A stretch of DNA of 41,878 nucleotides, taken from Zoogloea sp. (GTDB lineage Bacteria; Pseudomonadota; Gammaproteobacteria; Burkholderiales; Rhodocyclaceae). The stretch is taken from positions 1 to 41,878 of the forward strand of contig JADKKC010000046.1 in NCBI GenBank assembly GCA_016720685.1. Reading direction: 5' to 3'. The notes under the pieces are model-generated. The model searched no databases and was not told where the DNA came from. It saw nothing but the letters and a program-made list of their open reading frames with translations. Within the stretch, counting starts at the first letter, position 1. Every line of letters starts with the position of its first letter. Made by a program: the position numbers and the translations under genes. Below are positions 35,695 through 41,878 of this stretch, piece after piece.

Positions 35695-36417
35695 ATGCCC
35701 CGCTCCCTCGCCCCGTCTTTCACCCCGCATCCGGGCGGCCTGCTCGCCGGCCTCCTGGCGCTTCTGGCGATCGCCACGCCGGCCCTCGCGCGCCAGGATC
35801 CGGCCCCGGTGCGGGCCGAGGTGGGGCGCCTGCTCAAGCAGCAGACCCGCAGCACCCCTGGCGAGGTGAGCATCCAGGTTGGTGAGTTCGCGACCGACAA
35901 CGCGCTCGCCCCCTGCCTTCAGCTGGAAGCCTTCCTGCCTGCCGGCGCGCGGGCCTGGGGTCGGGTTTCGGTTGGCGTGCGCTGCCTTGCGCCCACCGCC
36001 TGGTCGGCCTGGGTGCCGGCAGAAGTGCGGGTCAGGGGCGCATACCTGGTCACCACCGGCCCGCTGTCCGCCGGGCAGATCGTCGGGCCTGGCGACATCC
36101 GGCAGGAGTCCGGCGAACTCACGGCCCTGGCCGCCGATGTGCTGACAGACCCCACCCAGGCAGTCGGCCAGGCTGCAAAAATGCCCCTCGCCGCCAGCCG
36201 CCCCCTTGCCGCCAGCCACCTGCGCATGCCGCCGGCCGTGGTGCAGGGCCAGCCGGTCAAGGTGCTGTCCCGCGGGCCCGGCTTCCAGGTTGCCAACGAC
36301 GGCGTCGCCCTCAGCACGGCCGGTGACGGCCAGGGCGCGCAGGTCAGGCTGGCCAACGGCCAGGTGGTACGCGGCACAGCCCGGCACGGCGGCATCGTCG
36401 AAATAACGCTGCCTTGA
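35695..36417 (+). CDS. flgA: Flagellar P-ring assembly chaperone FlgA
   Basis: 240 residues from the ATG at 35695 (15 more from 35650). A signal peptide (GGLLAGLLALLAIATPALA) directs it to the periplasm, where FlgA helps FlgI form the P ring. The C-terminal half contains the SAF-type domain: GPLSAGQIVGPGDIRQ, then LRMPPAVVQGQPVKVLSRGPGFQVANDGVAL and VRLANGQVVRGTARHGGIVEI. It is transcribed away from flgB and upstream of flgM-flgN. Confidence 0.93.
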   Translation: MPRSLAPSFTPHPGGLLAGLLALLAIATPALARQDPAPVRAEVGRLLKQQTRSTPGEVSIQVGEFATDNALAPCLQLEAFLPAGARAWGRVSVGVRCLAPTAWSAWVPAEVRVRGAYLVTTGPLSAGQIVGPGDIRQESGELTALAADVLTDPTQAVGQAAKMPLAASRPLAASHLRMPPAVVQGQPVKVLSRGPGFQVANDGVALSTAGDGQGAQVRLANGQVVRGTARHGGIVEITLP

Positions 36418-36449
36418 GCGCAGCACCTTCCGGAAAGGCTTGAATGAGT

Positions 36450-36476
36450 TAAAGTTTCATTTCCACTCGTCGTATA
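36450..36476 (+). promoter_or_regulatory. Sigma-28 (FliA) promoter of flgM
   Basis: TAAAGTTT (36450-36457) is a perfect sigma-28 -35, followed after 11 bp by GTCGTATA (36469-36476), a partial match to GCCGATAA. It lies 35 bp before the flgM start. Extra FliA-dependent synthesis of FlgM is the known arrangement in enteric bacteria and others. Confidence 0.72.
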
Positions 36477-36511
36477 CCCATTTGACTTGTGGATGATGAA
36501 AGGGACATACC

Positions 36512-36826
36512 GTGAAGATCGATAACTCAGTCAAAGCGACCGGAGGTTTGCCCTCCGGAGAAGGTCGCGCACGCGCGGCGAAAGAAAGCCCCAAAACCGA
36601 GAGCGCAAGCGGCGGTGGCGAACGGGTCGAGTTGTCGTCCCTGTCGGCCCGTCTTCAGCAAATGGAATCAACCATCGCCAACACGCCGGTGGTCGATAGC
36701 GCAAAGGTTGATGAAATCAAGCAGGCAATGAGCGAAGGCCGCTTCAAGGTGGATACCGAAAAAGTTGCCGACGGACTCATCGACAGCGTGCGCCAGATGC
36801 TTTCGGCGCAGCCGGCAAAGGCGTAG
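36512..36826 (+). CDS. flgM: Anti-sigma-28 factor FlgM
   Basis: 104 residues with a GTG start behind AAAGGGA. MKIDNSVKATGG is the common FlgM beginning. The C-terminal half, VELSSLSARLQQMESTIANTPVVDSAKVDEIKQAMSEGRFKVDTEKVADGLIDSVRQML, is the FliA-binding helical region. FlgM holds FliA inactive until it is exported through the finished hook. The fliA gene is also in this window (minus strand). flgN follows 7 bp downstream. Confidence 0.94.
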   Translation: MKIDNSVKATGGLPSGEGRARAAKESPKTESASGGGERVELSSLSARLQQMESTIANTPVVDSAKVDEIKQAMSEGRFKVDTEKVADGLIDSVRQMLSAQPAKA

Positions 36827-36833
36827 GCAGGTC

Positions 36834-37310
36834 ATGGCCGTCGATGCCGGCTTCCCTGCCCGCCTTGCCAGCCTGATCCAGGAAGAGCGGCGCGGGCTGC
36901 AGGGTTTCATTGCCCTGCTCAAACGCGAAGAAGCCCTGCTCATCGCAACCCAGATCGACGCGCTGTCTGCGCTCGCCGAGGAAAAAACCGGCCTGTACCG
37001 CAGCCTCCAGCGCTTGTCGGACGACCGCGTGGTGATGTTTGCGCGGCTGGGCGCCAAGGTTACCGACGAGAACATCCGCATCGTCCTCTCCCACGCGCCG
37101 GATGCGCTGTCGGCATGGGATGAAGTGCTTGCACTGGCCGGCGAGGCCAAGGAGCGCAACCGGGTCAACGGCCAGTTGATCACCGAACGCCTGCAAAACA
37201 ACCAGCAGGCACTCAGCACGCTGCTCGCCGCAGCCGAACATCCGCAGATCTACGGCCCCGACGGCCAGTCGCGCCCCACCGCAGCCAGCCGCCACTTCGG
37301 TTCGTTCTGA
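36834..37310 (+). CDS. flgN: Flagellar export chaperone FlgN
   Basis: 158 residues, almost wholly alpha-helical (LIQEERRGLQGFIALLKREEALLIATQIDALSALAEEKTGLYRSLQRL). FlgN binds FlgK and FlgL and keeps them ready for export; both targets are encoded in the window. The ATG at 36834 follows an AGGCAGG ribosome site and the flgM stop by 7 bp. FlgN proteins are poorly conserved, so the call rests on position after flgM, size and the helical pattern with the C-terminal LITERLQNNQQALSTLL. Confidence 0.88.
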   Translation: MAVDAGFPARLASLIQEERRGLQGFIALLKREEALLIATQIDALSALAEEKTGLYRSLQRLSDDRVVMFARLGAKVTDENIRIVLSHAPDALSAWDEVLALAGEAKERNRVNGQLITERLQNNQQALSTLLAAAEHPQIYGPDGQSRPTAASRHFGSF

Positions 37311-37412
37311 TCTTCACAGGGTCGTCTCGGCCCAGCCGGCGCCCCTGATTCCTGTTTTTTCCTGCGTCACGTCGCCTGCAGGATCGCTTCTGCCCACCCT
37401 GAAAGTGTCACC

Positions 37413-38258
37413 TCAAGGCTGCGCCGTGCCCTCGGGCTTCGGCACGGGCGGCGCTGCGTCGGCCGGCAGGATCGAATCGGTGACGCCGGAGGCTCGTACC
37501 GGCGCGCTGACGGCCGGCTCGGCCACCCGCGACTCGATCAGGATGGTGACCCGCCGGTTGCGCGCACGCCCGTCGGCCGTGGCATTGTCGGCCACCGGGC
37601 GCTGATCGCCGTAACCTGCGGCAGTGAGTCGTGACGGCCGCACGCCGCTGTCGACAAACAGGCGCACGACACTGCTCGCCCGCACCGCTGACAGCTCCCA
37701 GTTCGATGGGAACATCGGTGTGGCGATCGGCAACACATCGGTGTGACCTTCGACGGTAACCGGAAACTCGGCCCCGGCCACCACCTGCCCCACCGCCCGC
37801 AGGGCGCGCTGGGCGTCCGCACCGAGCAGGGCTTCGCCCGGCGCAAACAGCACGCTGGCATTGATTTCAACCGTGATGCCGAAGGCCCCTTCGGTCACCC
37901 GGACCTGTCCGTCAGCCACCAGCGGGGCGAGCACCTTGCGGATTTCCTCGGCCATGTTCTTGACCCGCTCGGCCTTGGCCTTGCGCGCCTCTTCAGCCTC
38001 GGGAGGCTGCGGCGGCGGGCTCGGGCGAATCGATGCGATCGGGCTGGCCACGACCTGCGGGGTCTTGCTCTGAGTGCCGATGCTGCGAAAGGCCGTGACG
38101 ACCGAATCGGACATGATCCGGTACTTGCCTTCGTTGAGGGATGACAGCGCATACATCACGACGAAAAAGGCGAACAGCAGGGTCATGAAGTCGGCGTAGG
38201 AAACCAGCCAGCGCTCGTGGTTCTCGTGTTCGTCTTCGTGCTTTTTGCGTCGTGCCAC
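37413..38258 (-). CDS. motD: Flagellar motor stator protein MotD (MotB family)
   Basis: 281 residues. There is a single membrane helix near the start, WLVSYADFMTLLFAFFVVMYALSS, with the proton-carrying Asp23. A Pro/Glu/Lys-rich linker follows, then an OmpA-like peptidoglycan-binding domain (FPVTVEGHTDVLPIATPMFPSNWELSAVRASSVVRLFVDSGV and AAGYGDQRPVADNATADGRARNRRV). It pairs with the motC product encoded 3 bp upstream. Its place after fliA-motC matches the MotCD stators of Pseudomonas-type flagella rather than the MotAB pair, though MotB is an acceptable name. No terminator was seen after it; it is convergent with flgN. Confidence 0.92.
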   Translation of the reverse strand: MARRKKHEDEHENHERWLVSYADFMTLLFAFFVVMYALSSLNEGKYRIMSDSVVTAFRSIGTQSKTPQVVASPIASIRPSPPPQPPEAEEARKAKAERVKNMAEEIRKVLAPLVADGQVRVTEGAFGITVEINASVLFAPGEALLGADAQRALRAVGQVVAGAEFPVTVEGHTDVLPIATPMFPSNWELSAVRASSVVRLFVDSGVRPSRLTAAGYGDQRPVADNATADGRARNRRVTILIESRVAEPAVSAPVRASGVTDSILPADAAPPVPKPEGTAQP

Positions 38259-38261
38259 GGC

Positions 38262-39002
38262 CTACCCCGCGTAGCCCTTAAGGCGGCTTTCGATGATGCG
38301 CGGGTTGTCGCCGTTGGCGATGCCGACCAAACCATCGACCAGCATCTCACGCATCGAGACGAGCGTACCGATCACGCCGAGGAGCTTCTTGGCCACCGGC
38401 AGGAAAACCAGGTTGGCAAAGCCGACACCGTAGATCGTCGCGACGAAGGCAACGGCGATGCCGGCCCCCAGCTTGGAAGGGTCGGCCAGGTTTTCCATCA
38501 CGTGGATCAGGCCCAGCACCGCACCGAGGATGCCGATGGTGGGCGCGTAGCCGCCGGCCGCTTCCCATATCTTGGCACCCTGTTTCATCTGGCCTTCCCA
38601 GGTGTCGATCTCCACTTCGAGCACTTCGCGCAGGCGCTCCGGCTCGACGCCGTCGACCAGCAGTTGCAGGCCTTTCCGGATGAACGGGTCCTCGATCGAC
38701 GGGATCTGGCTTTCGAGTGCCAGCAGGCCTTCCTTGCGGGCCACGTTGCTCCAGCCGACCACATCGGCAATCAGGGATTCGTAATCGAGCGGGGGCGGCA
38801 TGAAAACCCAGCGGATCATCTGCATGCCGGTCCGAAAAACCCTGACGGAGCTTTGCAGCATCACCGCGCCCAGGGTGCCCCCGATCACGATCATGAACGC
38901 GGTGGGCTGAAGGAGCGAGCCGACATGGCCGCCTTCGAGCACCTGCCCGACAAGGATTGCCGACACGGCAAGGGTGAGACCGACAAGGCTGATGCTGTCC
39001 AT
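38262..39002 (-). CDS. motC: Flagellar motor stator protein MotC (MotA family)
   Basis: 246 residues with four membrane segments: SLVGLTLAVSAILVGQVLEG, LQPTAFMIVIGGTLGAVML, and the C-terminal pair GGYAPTIGILGAVLGLIHVM and GAGIAVAFVATIYGVGFANLVFLPVA. The cytoplasmic loop between them contains EPERLREVLEVEID, with the charged residues that touch FliG. It forms the proton channel with MotD. It lies 20 bp after fliA in the flhF-flhG-fliA-motC-motD operon. Confidence 0.93.
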   Translation of the reverse strand: MDSISLVGLTLAVSAILVGQVLEGGHVGSLLQPTAFMIVIGGTLGAVMLQSSVRVFRTGMQMIRWVFMPPPLDYESLIADVVGWSNVARKEGLLALESQIPSIEDPFIRKGLQLLVDGVEPERLREVLEVEIDTWEGQMKQGAKIWEAAGGYAPTIGILGAVLGLIHVMENLADPSKLGAGIAVAFVATIYGVGFANLVFLPVAKKLLGVIGTLVSMREMLVDGLVGIANGDNPRIIESRLKGYAG

Positions 39003-39022
39003 AAACGTGCCTCGCGGGGGCC

Positions 39023-39796
39023 TCAGCCGGCGGCCGGACGACGCCCGCGGCCGCGGCCTTCACCCTTTTGCTTGGGCGGATTCTGGATAGCGCCGGAGAT
39101 GCGCGAGCGCAGCCGCGCGATGGCCTGGCTGTGCAGCTGACAGACACGGGATTCGGAAACGCCGAGCACCTCGCCGATTTCGCGCAGGTTCATGTCCTGC
39201 TCGTAATACAGGCCCATCACCGTTTTTTCGCGTTCGGGAAGATCGTCGATGGCCTTGATCAGCACGTCGCGCATGCTGCTGTCGAGCAGCAGCGAGAGCG
39301 GGTCGTTGCCTTCCAGGGTGATGTGGCGCTCAAGGTAGTCGTCCTCGCCCTCGCCGCTGAAGTCTTCGAAATACACCAGCTGGTAGCCGCGCGCCTCCTG
39401 GAGCATGTGCTGGTAGTCGGCCAGCGGTACGCCGAGGGAGTCGGCCAGCTCGGCCTCGGTGGGGTGGCGGCCGTTCTGCTGTTCGAGCAGATGCACGGCC
39501 GCCTCGATGCGACGCATATCCCGGCGCAGGCTGCGCGGCAGCCAGTCGTTCTCGCGCAGGCCGTCGAGCATCGAGCCACGGATGCGCTGCACGGCGTAGG
39601 TCTCGAACTGGGCACCGAGGCCTTCCTCGTAGCGGTTGATGGCGTCGAGCAGCCCCATCATTCCGTTCTGGATGATGTCTTCCACCTGCACGCTGGCCGG
39701 AAGCTTGGCCATCAGGTGATAGGCAATGCGCTTGACCAGCGGCGCGTATTGAACAACGAGCTGCTCTTTATCGAGGGTGCCGGAAGCGGTGTACAT
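39023..39796 (-). CDS. fliA: Flagellar RNA polymerase sigma-28 factor FliA
   Basis: 257 residues. Region 2 contains VQYAPLVKRIAYHLMAKLPASVQVEDIIQNGMMGLLDAINRYE and FETYAVQRIRGSMLDGLRENDWLPRSLRR, the hallmark of FliA. Regions 3 and 4 follow, with DDLPEREKTVMGLYYEQDMNLREIGEVLGVSESRVCQLHSQAIARLR. It drives late flagellar genes, including flgM (promoter at 36450-36476), and is held by FlgM. A basic tail (KGEGRGRGRRPAAG) extends past region 4. The 119 bp before it contain the inverted repeat TGCCGT-N5-ACGGCA (39843-39859), of unknown meaning. Confidence 0.97.
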   Translation of the reverse strand: MYTASGTLDKEQLVVQYAPLVKRIAYHLMAKLPASVQVEDIIQNGMMGLLDAINRYEEGLGAQFETYAVQRIRGSMLDGLRENDWLPRSLRRDMRRIEAAVHLLEQQNGRHPTEAELADSLGVPLADYQHMLQEARGYQLVYFEDFSGEGEDDYLERHITLEGNDPLSLLLDSSMRDVLIKAIDDLPEREKTVMGLYYEQDMNLREIGEVLGVSESRVCQLHSQAIARLRSRISGAIQNPPKQKGEGRGRGRRPAAG

Positions 39797-39915
39797 CTTT
39801 GGTCAGCTTTCTGGTGTGGGTTCGGGATCGCGCGCCACGTTATGCCGTCTTTAACGGCAACGATAGGCTTCTACGCGACCCCGTGTAACAAAATTTCACA
39901 GAATACACACCGCAC

Positions 39916-40701
39916 TCAGCCCGCCATGCCGGACTGGGCCGACCAGGCACGCAAGCGGCGGATGAATGCCTGGGCGCCTTCCGCCGGGTGGCGGGCCCCG
40001 AGTGGCGTGGTCATGGCATCGGCCAGCGGGTCGCGTTCGACCTCGCCGCGCCACACCAGCGGCAGGCCCACATGCCGCGTGGTGAAATCGTTGAGGCTGG
40101 CAAACAGCGCGGTGGCGTCGGCCCGGTCACGGGCGCCGCTGACCGCAATTTCGAGCGACCCGGCACCGGCGGCAGCGAGGCCCTTGATCCACTGGCAGGC
40201 GCCCCGGGCGCCCACGCCGCTGGCCTCGACCACCAGCAGGCGACGGCCGGCGGCGCGGGCGAAGGGCGTCAGGTTGCGGGCGTCACCCGTGGTGTGGATG
40301 GCGAGGAGGTCGGCACGGCGCTGCAATTCGGCAATCGCCGACTCGAGCCGGGCGTGCTGGGCATCGTCGAGCAGCGGCACGGCCAGCGCCGCTGCGGCAG
40401 CCGGCACCACCCACAGGCCCTCGGCCACTTCACGCATGGTGTCGCTCACCTCGAACGGGCCCTGCAAGGCACCGAGCAGGTCGCCCGCTTCCGGGTAGCC
40501 GAAGGCCGCCAGCAGGGAGCCGCGCTCGGGTCCGTGTTCGTCTATCGCCACGATCCGGCGCGCCCCTTCGGTCAGGGCTACGAGGGTCTGGACGGCCAGA
40601 TCGCGGGGTGCCCGGCCGGACGCAAACAAGGCCACGACGGCAGACGGTGTCCGGCGGAACAGGCGGCGCAGGCCGGCGGCTTGATCGGCGGAATGAAGCA
40701 T
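39916..40701 (-). CDS. flhG: FlhG/FleN-like protein lacking the ATPase P-loop
   Basis: 261 residues from the ATG at 40701. The start is supported by a GGAGG ribosome site nine bases upstream and by the single base between it and the flhF stop. The N-terminus MLHSADQAAGLRRLFRR carries the DQAxGLR motif by which FlhG activates the FlhF GTPase. What follows resembles the MinD-like fold (VVALFASGR, TLVALTEGARRIVAIDEHG), but the normal P-loop (GxGKT/S) is replaced by SGRAPRDLAVQ, so ATP binding is unlikely. The remainder keeps weak MinD-like character (DLLAIHTTGDARN, RRLLVVEASGVG). FlhG normally sets flagellar number and position. This is a degenerate homologue whose function must rest on the helix and the fold. 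Confidence 0.78.
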   Translation of the reverse strand: MLHSADQAAGLRRLFRRTPSAVVALFASGRAPRDLAVQTLVALTEGARRIVAIDEHGPERGSLLAAFGYPEAGDLLGALQGPFEVSDTMREVAEGLWVVPAAAAALAVPLLDDAQHARLESAIAELQRRADLLAIHTTGDARNLTPFARAAGRRLLVVEASGVGARGACQWIKGLAAAGAGSLEIAVSGARDRADATALFASLNDFTTRHVGLPLVWRGEVERDPLADAMTTPLGARHPAEGAQAFIRRLRAWSAQSGMAG

Positions 40702-40702
40702 T

Positions 40703-41878
40703 TCAGAAGCCTCCGCGCGCACTGGAGATGTTCGCCTGGCCTGTCGAGGCCATCATCAGGCCGGCTTCAAGCGGGTCGAGTCGAAAGGGCGAATTGGCCG
40801 GCAGCTCGCGCAGGGCCTGGTCGAGCAGGGCGCTGCGGTCGGGCAGGTGGAGGTCTTCGGGCACCCGCTGGCCGTTGGCCACGTAATACACATCCATCTG
40901 GTGGCGGATGGCCACATCGAGCACCGGCGCGAGCGACACGGCTTCGTCCATCTTGGTGAGGACGACGCCGGTCAGGTTGTCGCCGGCGTAGGCACGGATC
41001 ACATCGTCGAGGGTGTCACCGCGGCTGGTGGCGTTGAGCAGCAGCAGGCGCGAGACCTTTCCGGCGCCGGTCAGCATGGAGGCCTGCTCGGCGACCATCT
41101 TGTCGCGTTGGCTCATGCCCATCGTGTCGATCAGGACCATGTGCTTGTCGCGCAGGCTGGCCAGGGTTTCGCGCAGGTCGGTGGCGTCGCGCACCACGTA
41201 AACCGGCACGCCGAGAATGCGGCCGTAGATGCGCAATTGTTCGTGGGCGCCGATCCGGTAGCTGTCGGTGGTGATCAGGGCCAGCTTGTCGGCGCCGTGA
41301 CGAACCACGCAGCGGGCCGCCAGCTTGGCGGTGGTGGTGGTCTTGCCGACGCCGGTGGGGCCGACCAGGGCGAAAAACACCGCCGCGGTCAATGATGTCG
41401 GCGTCGCAATCCATCGCGTGAAGGCGCCGGGCCATGGCGTCGTGCAGCAGGCGATGGGCTTCTTCGGGGGCTTCGTCCTCGGGCACTTCTTCAGCCAGTT
41501 CACGCGCCAGGCTGGCAGAAAAACCGGCTTCCAGCAGATCGCCGATCAGGCGGGCGCGACCCGGGGCATTGCGGCTCATCTCGCCCCAGGCGAAACCTGC
41601 CAGTTGGCGTTCGATCATGCCGCGGATGGCGGCCAGCTCGCTGACCATCTGGGAGTTGGCGGATTCGAGGGCACGGATACGTGCCTCTTCCTCGATGCCG
41701 GGCGGGCGCTGACGCGGCGCGGCGTCGGCCGGGCGCGGGCCGTCCTTGCGCAGCGGCGAGCGGCCGGCCTCCGGGGCAGGCGGGGGCGCGGGCGGGCGGC
41801 GCACCTGGGCCGAGGCGGCATGGAACACGTCGCGATTGAGTTCGACCCGCGGCGGATTGAAGGGCTGCATTTCAGGAG
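40703..41878 (-). CDS. flhF: Flagellar biosynthesis SRP-type GTPase FlhF (partial, one frameshift)
   Basis: FlhF is the signal-recognition-type GTPase that places the flagellum at the pole. The frame runs off the right edge without a clear start: the Met at 41870 is probably internal because the conserved N-terminal B domain is missing. Visible parts are a Pro-rich linker, a helical N domain (LIGDLLEAGFSASLARELAEEV) and the G domain, with P-loop GPTGVGKTTTTAKLAARC, DSYRIGAHEQLRIYG, LIDTMGMSQRD and LTKMDEA. The frame breaks within the AAAAA run 41373-41377 (minus-strand TTTTT): IIDRGGVF is in one frame and ALVGPTGVGKTTTTAK continues in another. Removing one T restores GGVFALVGPTGVGKT, the normal FlhF sequence. 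flhG follows after one base. Confidence 0.92.

Noticed and set aside
39843..39859. Inverted repeat TGCCGT-N5-ACGGCA before fliA as a riboswitch or attenuator.
   Set aside because: A single short stem with no T-run and no conserved riboswitch sequence; possibly an operator, but nothing supports a specific role.

Overview
The window is about 42 kb of GC-rich chromosomal DNA with dense, compact operons. The gene set points to a motile betaproteobacterium, most likely of the Rhodocyclales (Azoarcus/Thauera-like): a pilVWXY1E minor-pilin cluster, a class I fumarase, DUF2322, a MotCD-type stator beside fliA, and a sigma-54 controlled short-chain acid locus. That placement is inferred from gene content and protein style; no rRNA gene is present to confirm it. 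I saw no tRNA, rRNA, insertion sequence, prophage or CRISPR array.

Layout. (1) 1-1340: 3' part of thiC and its terminator. (2) 1341-8176: a type IV pilus minor-pilin operon, fimT-pilV-pilW-pilX-pilY1-pilE, with ATGA stop/start overlaps. (3) 8296-10822: a DUF6394 membrane protein, a two-RCK potassium channel and a VanZ-like protein. (4) 10824-14819: DUF2322 and purB on the minus strand, then yqhA and class I fumarase on the plus strand. (5) 14830-15846: a small uncertain ORF and a membrane-anchored protein with an HExxHxxGxxD zinc motif. (6) 15929-20969: a PAS-AAA-Fis sigma-54 activator, two inverted repeats, a clear -24/-12 promoter, a GntP-family permease and an acyl-CoA:3-ketoacid CoA-transferase, read as a self-contained regulon for a short-chain (hydroxy/keto) acid. 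(7) 20987-23252: a PilZ protein and an SbmA/BacA-type ABC exporter/importer. (8) 23265-41878: flagellar genes. The minus-strand flgBCDEFGHIJKL cluster ends in a translationally coupled lipoprotein gene. flgA-flgM-flgN diverge on the plus strand. The minus-strand operon flhF-flhG-fliA-motC-motD enters from the right edge.

Flagellar regulation can be read partly from the DNA. Sigma-54 promoters lie before flgB and flgK, a sigma-28 promoter lies before flgM, and the genes for sigma-28 (fliA) and its anti-sigma factor (flgM) are both present. This fits a hierarchy of sigma-54 followed by sigma-28.

Quality caveat. Five otherwise well-conserved genes (thiC, fimT, pilY1, flgK, flhF) each carry one single-base frame disruption, mostly in or beside short homopolymers, with conserved protein on both sides. 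The simplest reading is uncorrected sequencing indels. These genes are annotated over their full span with the break noted.

No clearly new multi-gene system was found. The most interesting items are a FlhG homologue that keeps the FlhF-activating DQAxGLR helix but has lost its ATPase P-loop, a CoA-transferase with an extra C-terminal domain of about 140 residues, an uncharacterised metzincin-like protein, the DUF6394/K+ channel pair, the sigma-54 enhancer architecture, and internal duplications in FlgK and FlgE.
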